A model generated the notes under the pieces. That model was not told the origin of the DNA. It saw nothing but the letters and a program-made list of their open reading frames with translations, and searched no databases. Shown one piece after another: positions 17,634 through 25,445 of a stretch of 64,000 nt of DNA. This DNA comes from Hyphomicrobiales bacterium (GTDB lineage Bacteria; Pseudomonadota; Alphaproteobacteria; Rhizobiales; Rhizobiaceae), in assembly GCA_900473745.1 (NCBI GenBank), contig UCMW01000007.1, forward strand, positions 620,001-684,000, read 5' to 3'. A program made the position numbers and the translations under genes. Position 1 is the stretch's first letter, and each line of letters opens with the position of its first letter.

Positions 17634-19565
17634 TCAGTAGCGGGGGCTCAAACGAACGGTGGCGGCAAAGCGCAGCCAGTCCTTGTTCTCCTTCGGCGTC
17701 CAAGCGGCCTCGGCAATGGCCGGAAGCCGCGGGAAGACGAGGTGGTTGAAGTAATCGCGGGTCAGAAAGTGTTCGCACCAGATACAAGCCTGAACACCCC
17801 GCATACGGGCCGCAAGCTCCGCCGGAAACTCGGCGACCGCCTCGTAGGTATAGGTATGCTTGGGCGGCACGGTGCCGGCCCAGCTGGCACCCGGCTCCTG
17901 AAAGGCCTCGTCCTGCACCATGTCGAGATAATAGGCCTGGCCCGGTGTCATGACGACGTCGTAGCCCTGTTTCGCCAGTTCCAGCCCGACCTCCGGCTTC
18001 TGCCAGGCCATCAGCAGTGTGCCCTCGGGATCGACGCCGCCGCCATGGCTGACTTCGTCCCAGCCGGCGAGCTTGCGGCCGCGCTCGGCCAGCATCTTCT
18101 GGATGCGTTTCATGAAGTAGCTCTGCAGCCCGAAGGTGCCTTCGATGCCTTCCTGCTCCATCAGTTTCCGCGCGAGCGGCGAAGCCATCCAGGTATTGGC
18201 TGCCACCTCGTCGCCGCCGATATGGATGAGTGTGGACGGGAAGAGCTCGACCATCTCGTCGAAGACCTTGCCCAGCACCTCGTAGGTGTATTCGATCGCC
18301 GGGTTCAGCGCGTTGTTCGGATATCCCTGCACCGAGCGATAACTGTCAGGCGCTTCCTGCCCATCGACAAGCTCCGGCAGCGCGACCAGCATCGCGGTGC
18401 TGTGGCCGGGAATGTCGATTTCCGGCACCACCTCGACCTGAAGGGCAGCGGCATGGGCGACGATGTCGCGGACCTCGTCCTGGCCATAAAAACCGCCGAC
18501 AGGCTCGGCCCCATTGCCGAGCTGCGGCAGCAGCGGCTCGTCCGGCCCACGCAACACGCCAAGCGTTGTGAGTTGCGGGAAGGCCGTGATTTCGAGACGC
18601 CAGGCTTCGTCGTCGGACAGATGCCAGTGGAAGGTGTTCATCCGGAACCAGGCGAGGATGTCGATCAAGCGTTTGACGTCGGCAACGGGGAAGAACTGGC
18701 GGGAGACATCGAGATGGCAACCGCGCCAGTCATAACGCGGCTTGTCCGCAATGGTGCCTGATACGGGGAAGCGGAACGTCTCGGGCTGAGCGCGCGCACC
18801 ATGCAACATCTGGGCAAGCAGGGTCAGCGCATATTGCAGGCCCCCGACATCGCCGTAGGTGAGCGTGATGCCATCAGCGGCAAAATCCAGCCGATAGGCG
18901 GAGGCACCAAGCGCCACGTCAGACTTGAGGGACATCACCCGCCCCTGATGTACCGGCGCCAGCGACAGCGGCGCATGGCCAACCGCGAAGAGACGGCAGA
19001 AGAGGCGCAGCACGTTCTCGACGGCGCGCAGTTCGACCAGCGAGGCGCCGTTGGCAGGATAGAGCGCGACGGGGAAGCCTTCGCCAGCCTCCAGTTCTGC
19101 AGAGGCCGGCCAGGGCAGCATGGCGAACGGCTGGGAAACCTTGCCCTCGGGCAGGAGCGCTGGAGGCGGTGCGCTGTCACCACCGCCGAGCATTAGATCA
19201 GCAACTGCAACGGCCGCATGCTGCCCGGTGGAAAGGGTGATATAGGCGGACTTCGCCCCATCCGTCCGGTGTTTCGCCGGGCGCCAGAGGCCACCGACCC
19301 GGAAGGTCCAGGAGGCGCCCGGCTGCAGCATGAAGCCCGCCGGCGGCGCGAACTGGTGGAAATTGGCGTTGCGCTTCAGGAAGGCCGCATTCTCGAGGAT
19401 CGGTTCCTCCAGGTCCTTCACGCGCGTCAGCGAGGTATATGCAAGCTTGAAATCGGCAAGCGCCACATCGGAGAGGTTGACGAGCGTGAAAACGAAGGCG
19501 CCGCAATCGTCGCCCTCCACTGGATGCCACGCGTTTTCGAGGCGGAACTGGACTTGTGTTGCCAT
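17634..19565 (-). CDS. Beta-N-acetylhexosaminidase (GH20)
   Basis: 643 residues from the ATG at 19565. An N-terminal domain of about 240 residues (beta-rich, LENAWHPV) precedes the GH20 barrel. Barrel motifs: YDWRGCHLDVSRQFFP, FHWHLSDDEAWRLEI, EIDIPGHS and the catalytic Asp-Glu pair in HIGGDEV at about residues 452-453. Chitobiase-type enzymes release terminal GlcNAc or GalNAc by substrate-assisted catalysis. No signal peptide is evident, so it should act on imported oligosaccharides. It lies between an SDR and an M81 gene in the operon; the nearby nagA-type genes could use its product. Confidence 0.93.
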   Translation of the reverse strand: MATQVQFRLENAWHPVEGDDCGAFVFTLVNLSDVALADFKLAYTSLTRVKDLEEPILENAAFLKRNANFHQFAPPAGFMLQPGASWTFRVGGLWRPAKHRTDGAKSAYITLSTGQHAAVAVADLMLGGGDSAPPPALLPEGKVSQPFAMLPWPASAELEAGEGFPVALYPANGASLVELRAVENVLRLFCRLFAVGHAPLSLAPVHQGRVMSLKSDVALGASAYRLDFAADGITLTYGDVGGLQYALTLLAQMLHGARAQPETFRFPVSGTIADKPRYDWRGCHLDVSRQFFPVADVKRLIDILAWFRMNTFHWHLSDDEAWRLEITAFPQLTTLGVLRGPDEPLLPQLGNGAEPVGGFYGQDEVRDIVAHAAALQVEVVPEIDIPGHSTAMLVALPELVDGQEAPDSYRSVQGYPNNALNPAIEYTYEVLGKVFDEMVELFPSTLIHIGGDEVAANTWMASPLARKLMEQEGIEGTFGLQSYFMKRIQKMLAERGRKLAGWDEVSHGGGVDPEGTLLMAWQKPEVGLELAKQGYDVVMTPGQAYYLDMVQDEAFQEPGASWAGTVPPKHTYTYEAVAEFPAELAARMRGVQACIWCEHFLTRDYFNHLVFPRLPAIAEAAWTPKENKDWLRFAATVRLSPRY

Positions 19566-19590
19566 GGGGAATGCTCCGGGCTTTGCGATA

Positions 19591-20367
19591 TCAATAATTG
19601 TCGGATTGCGAGAAGGTTCGCGCGAGCTCGGCCTGACCGGCCGTCAGGCCGCAGTCGACTGGAAGGCAGACGCCCGTTATCGCAGCAGCCTGATCGCCGC
19701 AGAGGAAGAAGACGGCATTTGCAATATCCTCTGCCGTGGCGATCCGCTGCAGCGCATACCAGCGCTTGGCCTCTTCGAAGACTTGCGGATTGGCGGCAGC
19801 ACGTGCCTCCCAGGCCTGGGTGCGCACGGTGCCGGGTGCGACCGCATTCGCGCGGATGCCGTGTTTGCCGTATTCGACGGCAATCAGCTTGGTGAGGTGA
19901 ATGAGCCCGGCCTTGGCCGCGCTATAGGCGGGATGCCCAAAGACAGCCATACCGTTGACGGAGGAAATGTTGACGAGCGCGCCCCTGGACGCCTTGAGCG
20001 CCTCCTCAAAAGCGCGGAAACAGAGGAAGGGCGCTTCGAGATTGAGTGCATTGTCCTTGCGCCAGATCTCGCCATCGGTATCGCCGAGGCTGACGGCCCG
20101 CGCCGCACCGGCATTGTTGACCAGCGTATGGACGAGGCCGAGCGTTGCAATCCGTGTCGCGGTTTCGGCAAGGTCGCGCTCATCCGTGACATCGCAGACC
20201 AGCGAGGCATAGCGGACATCATCATTCAACTCGACCATCGCCTTGCCCAGCGCCTGACCATCCAGATCCAGAAGCACGACGAGGTCGTGGCTGTCAGCCA
20301 GACGCTTGGCGATCGCCCGCCCGATATCGCCGGCAGCACCGGTCACGACGGCAACCTTACGCGTCAC
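19591..20367 (-). CDS. Short-chain dehydrogenase/reductase
   Basis: 258 residues from a GTG at 20367 with GGAGAT upstream. Classical SDR: NAD(P)-binding TGAAGDIG near residue 10, NNAGAA, ISSVNG with the catalytic serine, and YSAAK (Tyr/Lys). An Asp at the end of beta-2 (LLDLDG) favours NAD over NADP. Substrate unknown; co-transcription with GH20, RpiR and RidA genes suggests oxidation of a sugar or hydroxy-acid intermediate. It lies 31 bp after the rpiR stop and 25 bp before the GH20 start. Confidence 0.85.
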   Translation of the reverse strand: MTRKVAVVTGAAGDIGRAIAKRLADSHDLVVLLDLDGQALGKAMVELNDDVRYASLVCDVTDERDLAETATRIATLGLVHTLVNNAGAARAVSLGDTDGEIWRKDNALNLEAPFLCFRAFEEALKASRGALVNISSVNGMAVFGHPAYSAAKAGLIHLTKLIAVEYGKHGIRANAVAPGTVRTQAWEARAAANPQVFEEAKRWYALQRIATAEDIANAVFFLCGDQAAAITGVCLPVDCGLTAGQAELARTFSQSDNY

Positions 20368-20398
20368 GGCGGATCTCCGCTATCAAAACGGGCATAGC

Positions 20399-21265
20399 TC
20401 AGTCTCCGAGAAGTTGCCGGTCGTCCCCGCCATCGCGGTGTTCGACCAACTGTTGCTTGATATGGCGCAGCGTCACCTGCGACTGCTTGCGATTGCGATA
20501 GGCGACCAGGCTCGCGATCACGTCGACGACGGCGAGATAGGCAAAACGCGTCGAGGTCGGCCGGAAGATATTTTCGCCCTCCGGCAGGTCGATGCCGATG
20601 ACGAGTTCGGATGCCTCGGCCACCAGGCTGTTGCTCTGGGTGAGCGCGATCGTGGTGATGCCGTTATCGCGGGCGAGCTTGAAGCACTTCACCAGCTCGG
20701 CATTGCGCCCCGAAAACGAAGAGCCGATCAAAACGTCATTGGAGCGTGCAGCAGCTGTCAGCATGAGCTGCATATTGTGATCGGCAGAGGCCGTGACCCG
20801 GGACCCCAAGCGGAAGAGACGGTTCTGGATCTCGCCAGAGATCATCGAGGAATTGCCGCCCGAGCCGAAGGCATAGACCATCTCTGCCCGCGCCAGCCGG
20901 TCCGCCACCTTGTCGAGGATGGCGGGGTCGAGCGCCCGATGCACCATGAACATCGCGTTCTGCGCCTTGGTGATGACATCGGTAGCGACATCGGCCGGTT
21001 CGGTGCTCTGGGCCTCCGGGTTGAGATAGCGCACCCCGACATAGGCCGTGCGCGCGAGGCTCACCTTGAAATCGGCGAAGTTCTGGCAGCCGAGGCGGCG
21101 GCAGAAGCGCGTCACCGTCGGCGGCGAGACCTCTGCCCTCTCGGCCAGCTCGATGATCGAGGCATTGACCGCGAAGTCGAAGGAATTGAGCAGGATGTCC
21201 GCGATGCGTTGCTCGGAGGCCGAAAATTGCCCTGCCTCTTCCTGAATGCGCGCGAAAATATCCAA
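20399..21265 (-). CDS. RpiR/MurR-family regulator (HTH + SIS)
   Basis: 288 residues from a TTG at 21265 with GAGAGAGGGCAGGG upstream; no better start exists after the ridA stop 16 bp away. N-terminal HTH_6 domain (about 1-77: ELAERAEVSPPTVTRFCRRLGC) and SIS sugar-phosphate-binding domain (about 125-255: AFGSGGNSSMISG, IGSSFSGRNAELVK). Members sense phosphosugars such as MurNAc-6-P or GlcN-6-P. Lies inside the ridA-cutC gene set, so probably regulates it; the 21725-21746 inverted repeat is a candidate site. Confidence 0.88.
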   Translation of the reverse strand: MDIFARIQEEAGQFSASEQRIADILLNSFDFAVNASIIELAERAEVSPPTVTRFCRRLGCQNFADFKVSLARTAYVGVRYLNPEAQSTEPADVATDVITKAQNAMFMVHRALDPAILDKVADRLARAEMVYAFGSGGNSSMISGEIQNRLFRLGSRVTASADHNMQLMLTAAARSNDVLIGSSFSGRNAELVKCFKLARDNGITTIALTQSNSLVAEASELVIGIDLPEGENIFRPTSTRFAYLAVVDVIASLVAYRNRKQSQVTLRHIKQQLVEHRDGGDDRQLLGD

Positions 21266-21281
21266 TGCCCTGCCCTCTCTC

Positions 21282-21668
21282 TTACTTCGAAGGCTTGAAG
21301 GCTACGCAGTCGATCTCGACCTTGCAATCGACCATCATCGAGGCCTGAACGCAGGCCCGCGCCGGCGGGTGCTCGCCGAAATACTGCTGGTAGATCTTGT
21401 TGAAGGTCCAGAAATCGCGGGGGTCATCGAGCCACACACCGCAGCGCACGACATGCTCGAGCCCGTAGCCGGCCTCGCCCAAAATGGCGATGACATTGGC
21501 GATCGTCTTGTGGGTCTGCTCGATGATACCACCCGGGATGATCTCGCCATCTTCCATGGCCACCTGACCAGAGACATAGAGCCAGCCATCGGCCTCGACG
21601 GCCCGGGCGAACGGCAACCGCTGGCCACCGGCACCCGCCTTCTCGGCCCCGTAACGCTTGATCGTCAT
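21282..21668 (-). CDS. RidA-family enamine/imine deaminase
   Basis: 128 residues from the ATG at 21668 (a GTG two codons upstream is possible). RidA/YjgF/UK114 trimer fold; the substrate-binding arginine is present in PPARACVQASM and the family pattern VEADGWLYVSGQVAMEDG is seen early. RidA hydrolyses reactive enamines made by PLP-dependent dehydratases. A PLP enzyme resembling D-serine dehydratase/D-threonine aldolase is encoded in the divergent set (23787), which gives it a plausible partner. First gene of the minus-strand set. Confidence 0.88.
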   Translation of the reverse strand: MTIKRYGAEKAGAGGQRLPFARAVEADGWLYVSGQVAMEDGEIIPGGIIEQTHKTIANVIAILGEAGYGLEHVVRCGVWLDDPRDFWTFNKIYQQYFGEHPPARACVQASMMVDCKVEIDCVAFKPSK

Positions 21669-21724
21669 GGACACCTCTCATGCAAATTATTTTCTTCGAT
21701 CGTTGACAAGCGACCACAAAAGAC

Positions 21725-21746
21725 CGATTTTGACCAGACAAAATCG
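21725..21746. promoter_or_regulatory. Perfect inverted repeat, candidate operator between ridA and NTF2-like gene
   Basis: CGATTTTG (21725-21732) and CAAAATCG (21739-21746) form a perfect 8-bp dyad with a 6-bp spacer, in the 112-bp divergent intergenic region. A GATCGTTGAC stretch lies nearby. The dyad is well placed to control both gene sets, most simply through the RpiR protein encoded at 20399-21265. Confidence 0.55.
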
Positions 21747-21780
21747 ACATTCATGAAAAGAATTTAAAAGCGGGGGAGAT

Positions 21781-22272
21781 ATGCGCGACCCATTCCACAA
21801 TCCGTTTCCGGCAACAGACGAAGCCCGCCATGTCATCTGGGAGATGCTCGTCCCCCGCGACATCGATGCCTTCCTCGCCGCCGACTGGAGCATGGTCGCC
21901 CATGACTTCGTGGAGGACGGCTTCATCGGCATCAGTGGCAATCGCGAGGAGGATCCGGACAGGTGGACGCTGGCCTTCCCCAATCTGCCCGCTTATCGCG
22001 ACGAGTGGCTGAAGCAGGCCAAGGACTTCGCCGCCCAGCCCTATGGCGAGGATCCGCGTAGCGCAATCTTCACGACGACGACGCTGGAAGAAATCGAGAT
22101 CTCAGGCAAGTCGGCGCTCGTGCGCAAGAAGTTCGACGGCGGTATCAAGAAGGTAGACGGCACACTCGACGTCATGCGCTGGCAGACGCTCTATTATTGC
22201 CGCCTGCATGAAGGCCGCTGGAAAATCTCCGGCTTTACCGGTTATTTGCCCAATCCGATGGGCAAGCGCTGA
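21781..22272 (+). CDS. NTF2-like hypothetical protein
   Basis: 163 residues from the ATG at 21781, with GGGGGAG upstream. No signal peptide or membrane segment. A helical N-terminal part (ARHVIWEMLVPRDIDAFLAADW) and a beta-rich C-terminal part ending in RWQTLYYCRLHEGRWKISGFTGYLP resemble SnoaL/NTF2-like folds, which often act as small-molecule hydrolases, isomerases or binding proteins. The family is not one I can name. It starts the plus-strand set with the second M81 gene and the PLP enzyme, so an enzymatic helper role is likely (inference). Confidence 0.6.
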   Translation: MRDPFHNPFPATDEARHVIWEMLVPRDIDAFLAADWSMVAHDFVEDGFIGISGNREEDPDRWTLAFPNLPAYRDEWLKQAKDFAAQPYGEDPRSAIFTTTTLEEIEISGKSALVRKKFDGGIKKVDGTLDVMRWQTLYYCRLHEGRWKISGFTGYLPNPMGKR

Positions 22273-22308
22273 ACCGCACTCAACCCTTTGACACCCGGAG
22301 GTCAGCCT

Positions 22309-23790
22309 TTGCGCATCTTCACCGCCGCGCTTGCAACGGAAACGAACACCTTCTCCCCGATCTGCATCGACCGGCGCGCCTTCGAGGATTCGCTCTATGC
22401 GCCTCCGGGTGAACATCCTGCCACCCCGACGCTCTGCACCGCGCCGATCACGGTTGGTCGCAAGGTCTGCGCTGACAAGGGCTGGACGCTGATCGAGGGC
22501 ACAGCGACCTGGGCGGATCCGGCAGGCCTCGTCAACCGCCAGACATTCGAGAGCCTGCGCGACGAGATCCTGGACCAGCTGCGCGCAGCCATGCCCGTCG
22601 ATGCCGTCGTGCTCGGCCTGCACGGCGCCATGGTCGCCGACGGTTATCTCGACCCGGAAGGCGATCTCTTGACCCGGATCCGCGAGATCATCGGCCCTGA
22701 TATCCTTCTATGCGCAGAGCTCGATCCGCACAGTCACCTGACGGCAAAGCGCGTTGCAGCAGCCGACTTCTTTGTCGTCTTCAAGGAATTCCCGCACACC
22801 GATTTCGTCGATCGCGCCGAAGATCTCTGGCGTATCGCGGTCGACACGCTGGAAGGTCGGGTCAAGCCGGTCATGTCAGTATTCGACTGCCGGATGATCG
22901 ATATCTTCCCGACGTCGCGCGAACCGATGCGCAGCTTTGTTGACAGGCTTATGGCCATCGAGACAGTGGATACAGACGTTTTGTCCCTTTCGGTCATTCA
23001 TGGCTTCATGGCCGGCGACGTGCCTGAGATGGGCACCAAGACGATCGCGGTGACCAACGGCAATGCCGACAAGGGCGCGATGCTCGCCCGCGACCTCGGC
23101 CTTGAGCTCTTTTCAAAGCGCGGCACCTTCATGATGCCGCAGATCGACGAGAAGACCGCCCTCGACCAAGCGCTCGCCTACCCCGAAGGCCCGGTCGTCA
23201 TCGCCGATATGTGGGACAATCCGGGCGGTGGAACGGCCGGTGATGCGACTGTGATCCTGGAGGAAATGCTGGCGCGCGGCGTGACCAACGCCGCCGTCGG
23301 CATGATCTGGGATCCGATTGCCGTGCAGATCTGCATGGCCGCCGGCGAAGGTGCTGAAATCCCGCTCCGCTTCGGCGCGAAATCAGCCCCCGGCACCGGT
23401 CATCCGATCGATGGCCTGGTAAAGGTGGTCAAGGTCGTGCCCAATGCCGAGATGCGCTTCAGCGACAGCATCGCCCCCTTCGGCGCTGCCGCACATATCC
23501 GGCTTGAGGGCATCGACATCATCCTGAGCTCGGTCCGCGTCCAGAGCTACGACCCGTCGCTCTTCACAGCACTCGGCATCGACCCGACGACGAAGCATCT
23601 CCTCGTCATCAAGTCGACCAACCACTTCTATGCCGCCTTCTCGCAGATCGCCTCGGAAATCCTCTATTGCGCCGCCGGAACGCCCTATCCGAACGACCCG
23701 GCAAAAACCGCCTATCGCCATGTGCGCCGCAACATCTGGCCGATAATGGCCAATCCGCACGAGACGCCCGAAGGCAGCGAGGCCGCATGA
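22309..23790 (+). CDS. M81-family metallopeptidase (MlrC-like), copy 2
   Basis: 493 residues from a TTG at 22309, selected because GGAGGT lies at 22297-22302; the upstream in-frame TTG at 22288 would place that site inside the gene. The N-terminus MRIFTAALATETNTFSP is the M81 signature, with LGLHGAMVADGYLDPEGDLL, AELDPHSHLT and FKEFPHTD following (candidate metal ligands) and the C-terminal IADMWDNPGGGTAGD. Only moderately like copy 1 at 16181 when read side by side, so the two probably have different substrates. Overlaps the next gene by 4 bp (ATGA). Confidence 0.85.
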   Translation: MRIFTAALATETNTFSPICIDRRAFEDSLYAPPGEHPATPTLCTAPITVGRKVCADKGWTLIEGTATWADPAGLVNRQTFESLRDEILDQLRAAMPVDAVVLGLHGAMVADGYLDPEGDLLTRIREIIGPDILLCAELDPHSHLTAKRVAAADFFVVFKEFPHTDFVDRAEDLWRIAVDTLEGRVKPVMSVFDCRMIDIFPTSREPMRSFVDRLMAIETVDTDVLSLSVIHGFMAGDVPEMGTKTIAVTNGNADKGAMLARDLGLELFSKRGTFMMPQIDEKTALDQALAYPEGPVVIADMWDNPGGGTAGDATVILEEMLARGVTNAAVGMIWDPIAVQICMAAGEGAEIPLRFGAKSAPGTGHPIDGLVKVVKVVPNAEMRFSDSIAPFGAAAHIRLEGIDIILSSVRVQSYDPSLFTALGIDPTTKHLLVIKSTNHFYAAFSQIASEILYCAAGTPYPNDPAKTAYRHVRRNIWPIMANPHETPEGSEAA

Positions 23791-24878
23791 TGGAACTCCC
23801 CCGCCCCAAACCCGGTCAACCGATATCAGAACTCTCCACGCCGCTTCCCCTGGTCGACGAGGGCAGGCTCGCCGCCAACATCGCCCGTGTCCAGTCCTAC
23901 ATGGACAGCCATGGCCTCGCCTTCCGTCCGCACATCAAGACCCACAAGATCCCGGCCATTGCCGCCGCGCAGGCAGAGGCGGGCGCGCAGGGCATCAACT
24001 GCCAGAAGATCACGGAAGCCGAAATCTTCGCCGATGCCGGCTTCGAGGATCTGCTGATCACCTTCAACATTCTCGGCAGCGAAAAACACAAGCGCCTCGT
24101 CACCTTGAACACACGCATCTCTGGCCTGAAGGTCGTGGCAGACAACGAAACGACCGTTCGCGGCCTCTCCTGCGCCTTCTCGCAGACGCGCCCGCTGACA
24201 GTTCTCGTGGAATGCGACACGGGTGGCGGACGCTGTGGCGTCCAGAGCCCGGAGGCGGCCATCGCGCTTGCAGAGACAATCGCGGCAGCGTCGGGGCTGA
24301 CCTTCGGTGGCATCCTCACCTATCCCAAAGCGGACACCGAGGAAGCCGTCGAAACCTTCTTTGCCGCGACGCTCGCCGGCCTCGCGGCCCGGGGCATCCC
24401 TTGCCCAATCGTCTCCAATGGCGGCACGCCCAGCCTCTTCTCGGCGCACAAGGTGACGTCGGCGACCGAGCATCGGGCCGGCACCTATGTCTACAATGAC
24501 CGCGCCATGGCCCGCTCGGGCCACTGCAGCCTAGACGACTGCGCCATGCACATCCTCGCCACCGTCGTCTCCCGGCCGACCGAGGATCGCGCTATCCTCG
24601 ACGCCGGCTCCAAGGCTCTGACCTCGGATCTCCTCGGCTTCTCGGACTACGGTATGATCGTCCAGTATCCAGACGCCGTGATCACGGGTCTGTCCGAGGA
24701 ACACGGCACGGTGGACCTGTCGAAGGTCACAGGGCCACGCCCGAAGATTGGCGAGAAGCTTCGCATCATTCCCAACCACACTTGTGTCGTTTCGAACCTC
24801 TTCGACATCATGACCTTCCACCGCGATGGGATCGTCACCCGCGTGGAAGAGGTCGCGGCTCGCGGGCTCGTCTGGTAG
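23787..24878 (+). CDS. D-threonine aldolase / D-serine dehydratase-like PLP enzyme (fold type III)
   Basis: 363 residues from the ATG at 23787; the stop of the M81 gene overlaps it. N-terminal alanine-racemase-like barrel with the PLP lysine Lys51 in PHIKTHK, and the C-terminal DSD1 domain with the His/Cys metal site in IPNHTCVVSN. This pair of motifs defines the family of metal-activated D-threonine aldolases, D-serine dehydratases and beta-hydroxyaspartate aldolases. The substrate is probably a D- or beta-hydroxy amino acid. Coupled to an M81 hydrolase, which could release such a residue from a peptide; RidA encoded opposite could quench an enamine product. Confidence 0.82.
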   Translation: MMELPRPKPGQPISELSTPLPLVDEGRLAANIARVQSYMDSHGLAFRPHIKTHKIPAIAAAQAEAGAQGINCQKITEAEIFADAGFEDLLITFNILGSEKHKRLVTLNTRISGLKVVADNETTVRGLSCAFSQTRPLTVLVECDTGGGRCGVQSPEAAIALAETIAAASGLTFGGILTYPKADTEEAVETFFAATLAGLAARGIPCPIVSNGGTPSLFSAHKVTSATEHRAGTYVYNDRAMARSGHCSLDDCAMHILATVVSRPTEDRAILDAGSKALTSDLLGFSDYGMIVQYPDAVITGLSEEHGTVDLSKVTGPRPKIGEKLRIIPNHTCVVSNLFDIMTFHRDGIVTRVEEVAARGLVW

Positions 24879-24929
24879 AGGCTTGCGGCTCTTCGGTTCT
24901 CGCGCGTAAGTTGGCGCGGGAGGGCGGTC

Positions 24930-25364
24930 ATGAACACAGAGACCGAGAATTCTGCCGCGCGAAGACTGCACGGCGGCTGCATGTGCGGCGCCGTGACCTA
25001 TGAAGTCGCGGATCGCTTCCTGTATGCCATCAACTGTCACTGCTCAAAGTGCCGGCGCACAACAGGTTCTGCCTTCAAGCCGATAGCCGGCATTGCGCCT
25101 GAAGATTTTGGCATCACGGCAGGCTCGGACGCCATGTTCCGCCACGGCGATCCCGATGGAATCCATGACATGCATTGCGGCACCTGCGGTTCGCTCGTCT
25201 ATTCCTGGATCGCCGAAAACGACACCGTCAAGGTTCACCTCCCCATGGGAACGCTCATCGACGCGCCCTCGATCAAGCCCTCCATGCACATTTTCGTCGG
25301 TTCCAAGGCGCCTTGGTACGAGATCCTCGACAACCTGCCGCAATTTGACGAATTTTCTGACTGA
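24930..25364 (+). CDS. GFA-family (CENP-V/GFA) zinc protein
   Basis: 144 residues from the ATG at 24930 with GGGAGGG upstream. Cysteines sit in the GFA arrangement: Cys17/Cys19 (CMC), Cys36/Cys38/Cys41 (CHCSKC) and Cys83/Cys86 (CGTC), binding zinc. The family is named for glutathione-dependent formaldehyde-activating enzyme, but most members have unknown activity. It is 51 bp after the PLP-enzyme gene and could be co-transcribed; a functional link is uncertain. It converges on the ABC operon, with a terminator between them. Confidence 0.82.
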   Translation: MNTETENSAARRLHGGCMCGAVTYEVADRFLYAINCHCSKCRRTTGSAFKPIAGIAPEDFGITAGSDAMFRHGDPDGIHDMHCGTCGSLVYSWIAENDTVKVHLPMGTLIDAPSIKPSMHIFVGSKAPWYEILDNLPQFDEFSD

Positions 25365-25386
25365 CCGAAAGCGGCACCCCCGAACG

Positions 25387-25412
25387 AAAAAAGGTCCGCC
25401 CGAAGGCGGACC
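25387..25412 (-). terminator. Rho-independent terminator of the sugar ABC operon
   Basis: GGTCCGCC (25393-25400) and GGCGGACC (25405-25412) form a perfect 8-bp stem with a CGAA loop. Read on the minus strand it is followed by six T residues (25392-25387). It terminates the operon that ends with the ATPase gene at 25446. Confidence 0.85.
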
Positions 25413-25445
25413 AGGGACTGGCCATTGGCACGGCCGGGAGGAGCT

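Noticed and set aside
22288..22293. TTGACA before the second M81 gene as a promoter or start
   Set aside because: It lies 21 bp before the chosen start with the ribosome-binding site after it; neither a -10 spacing nor a start at 22288 fits.
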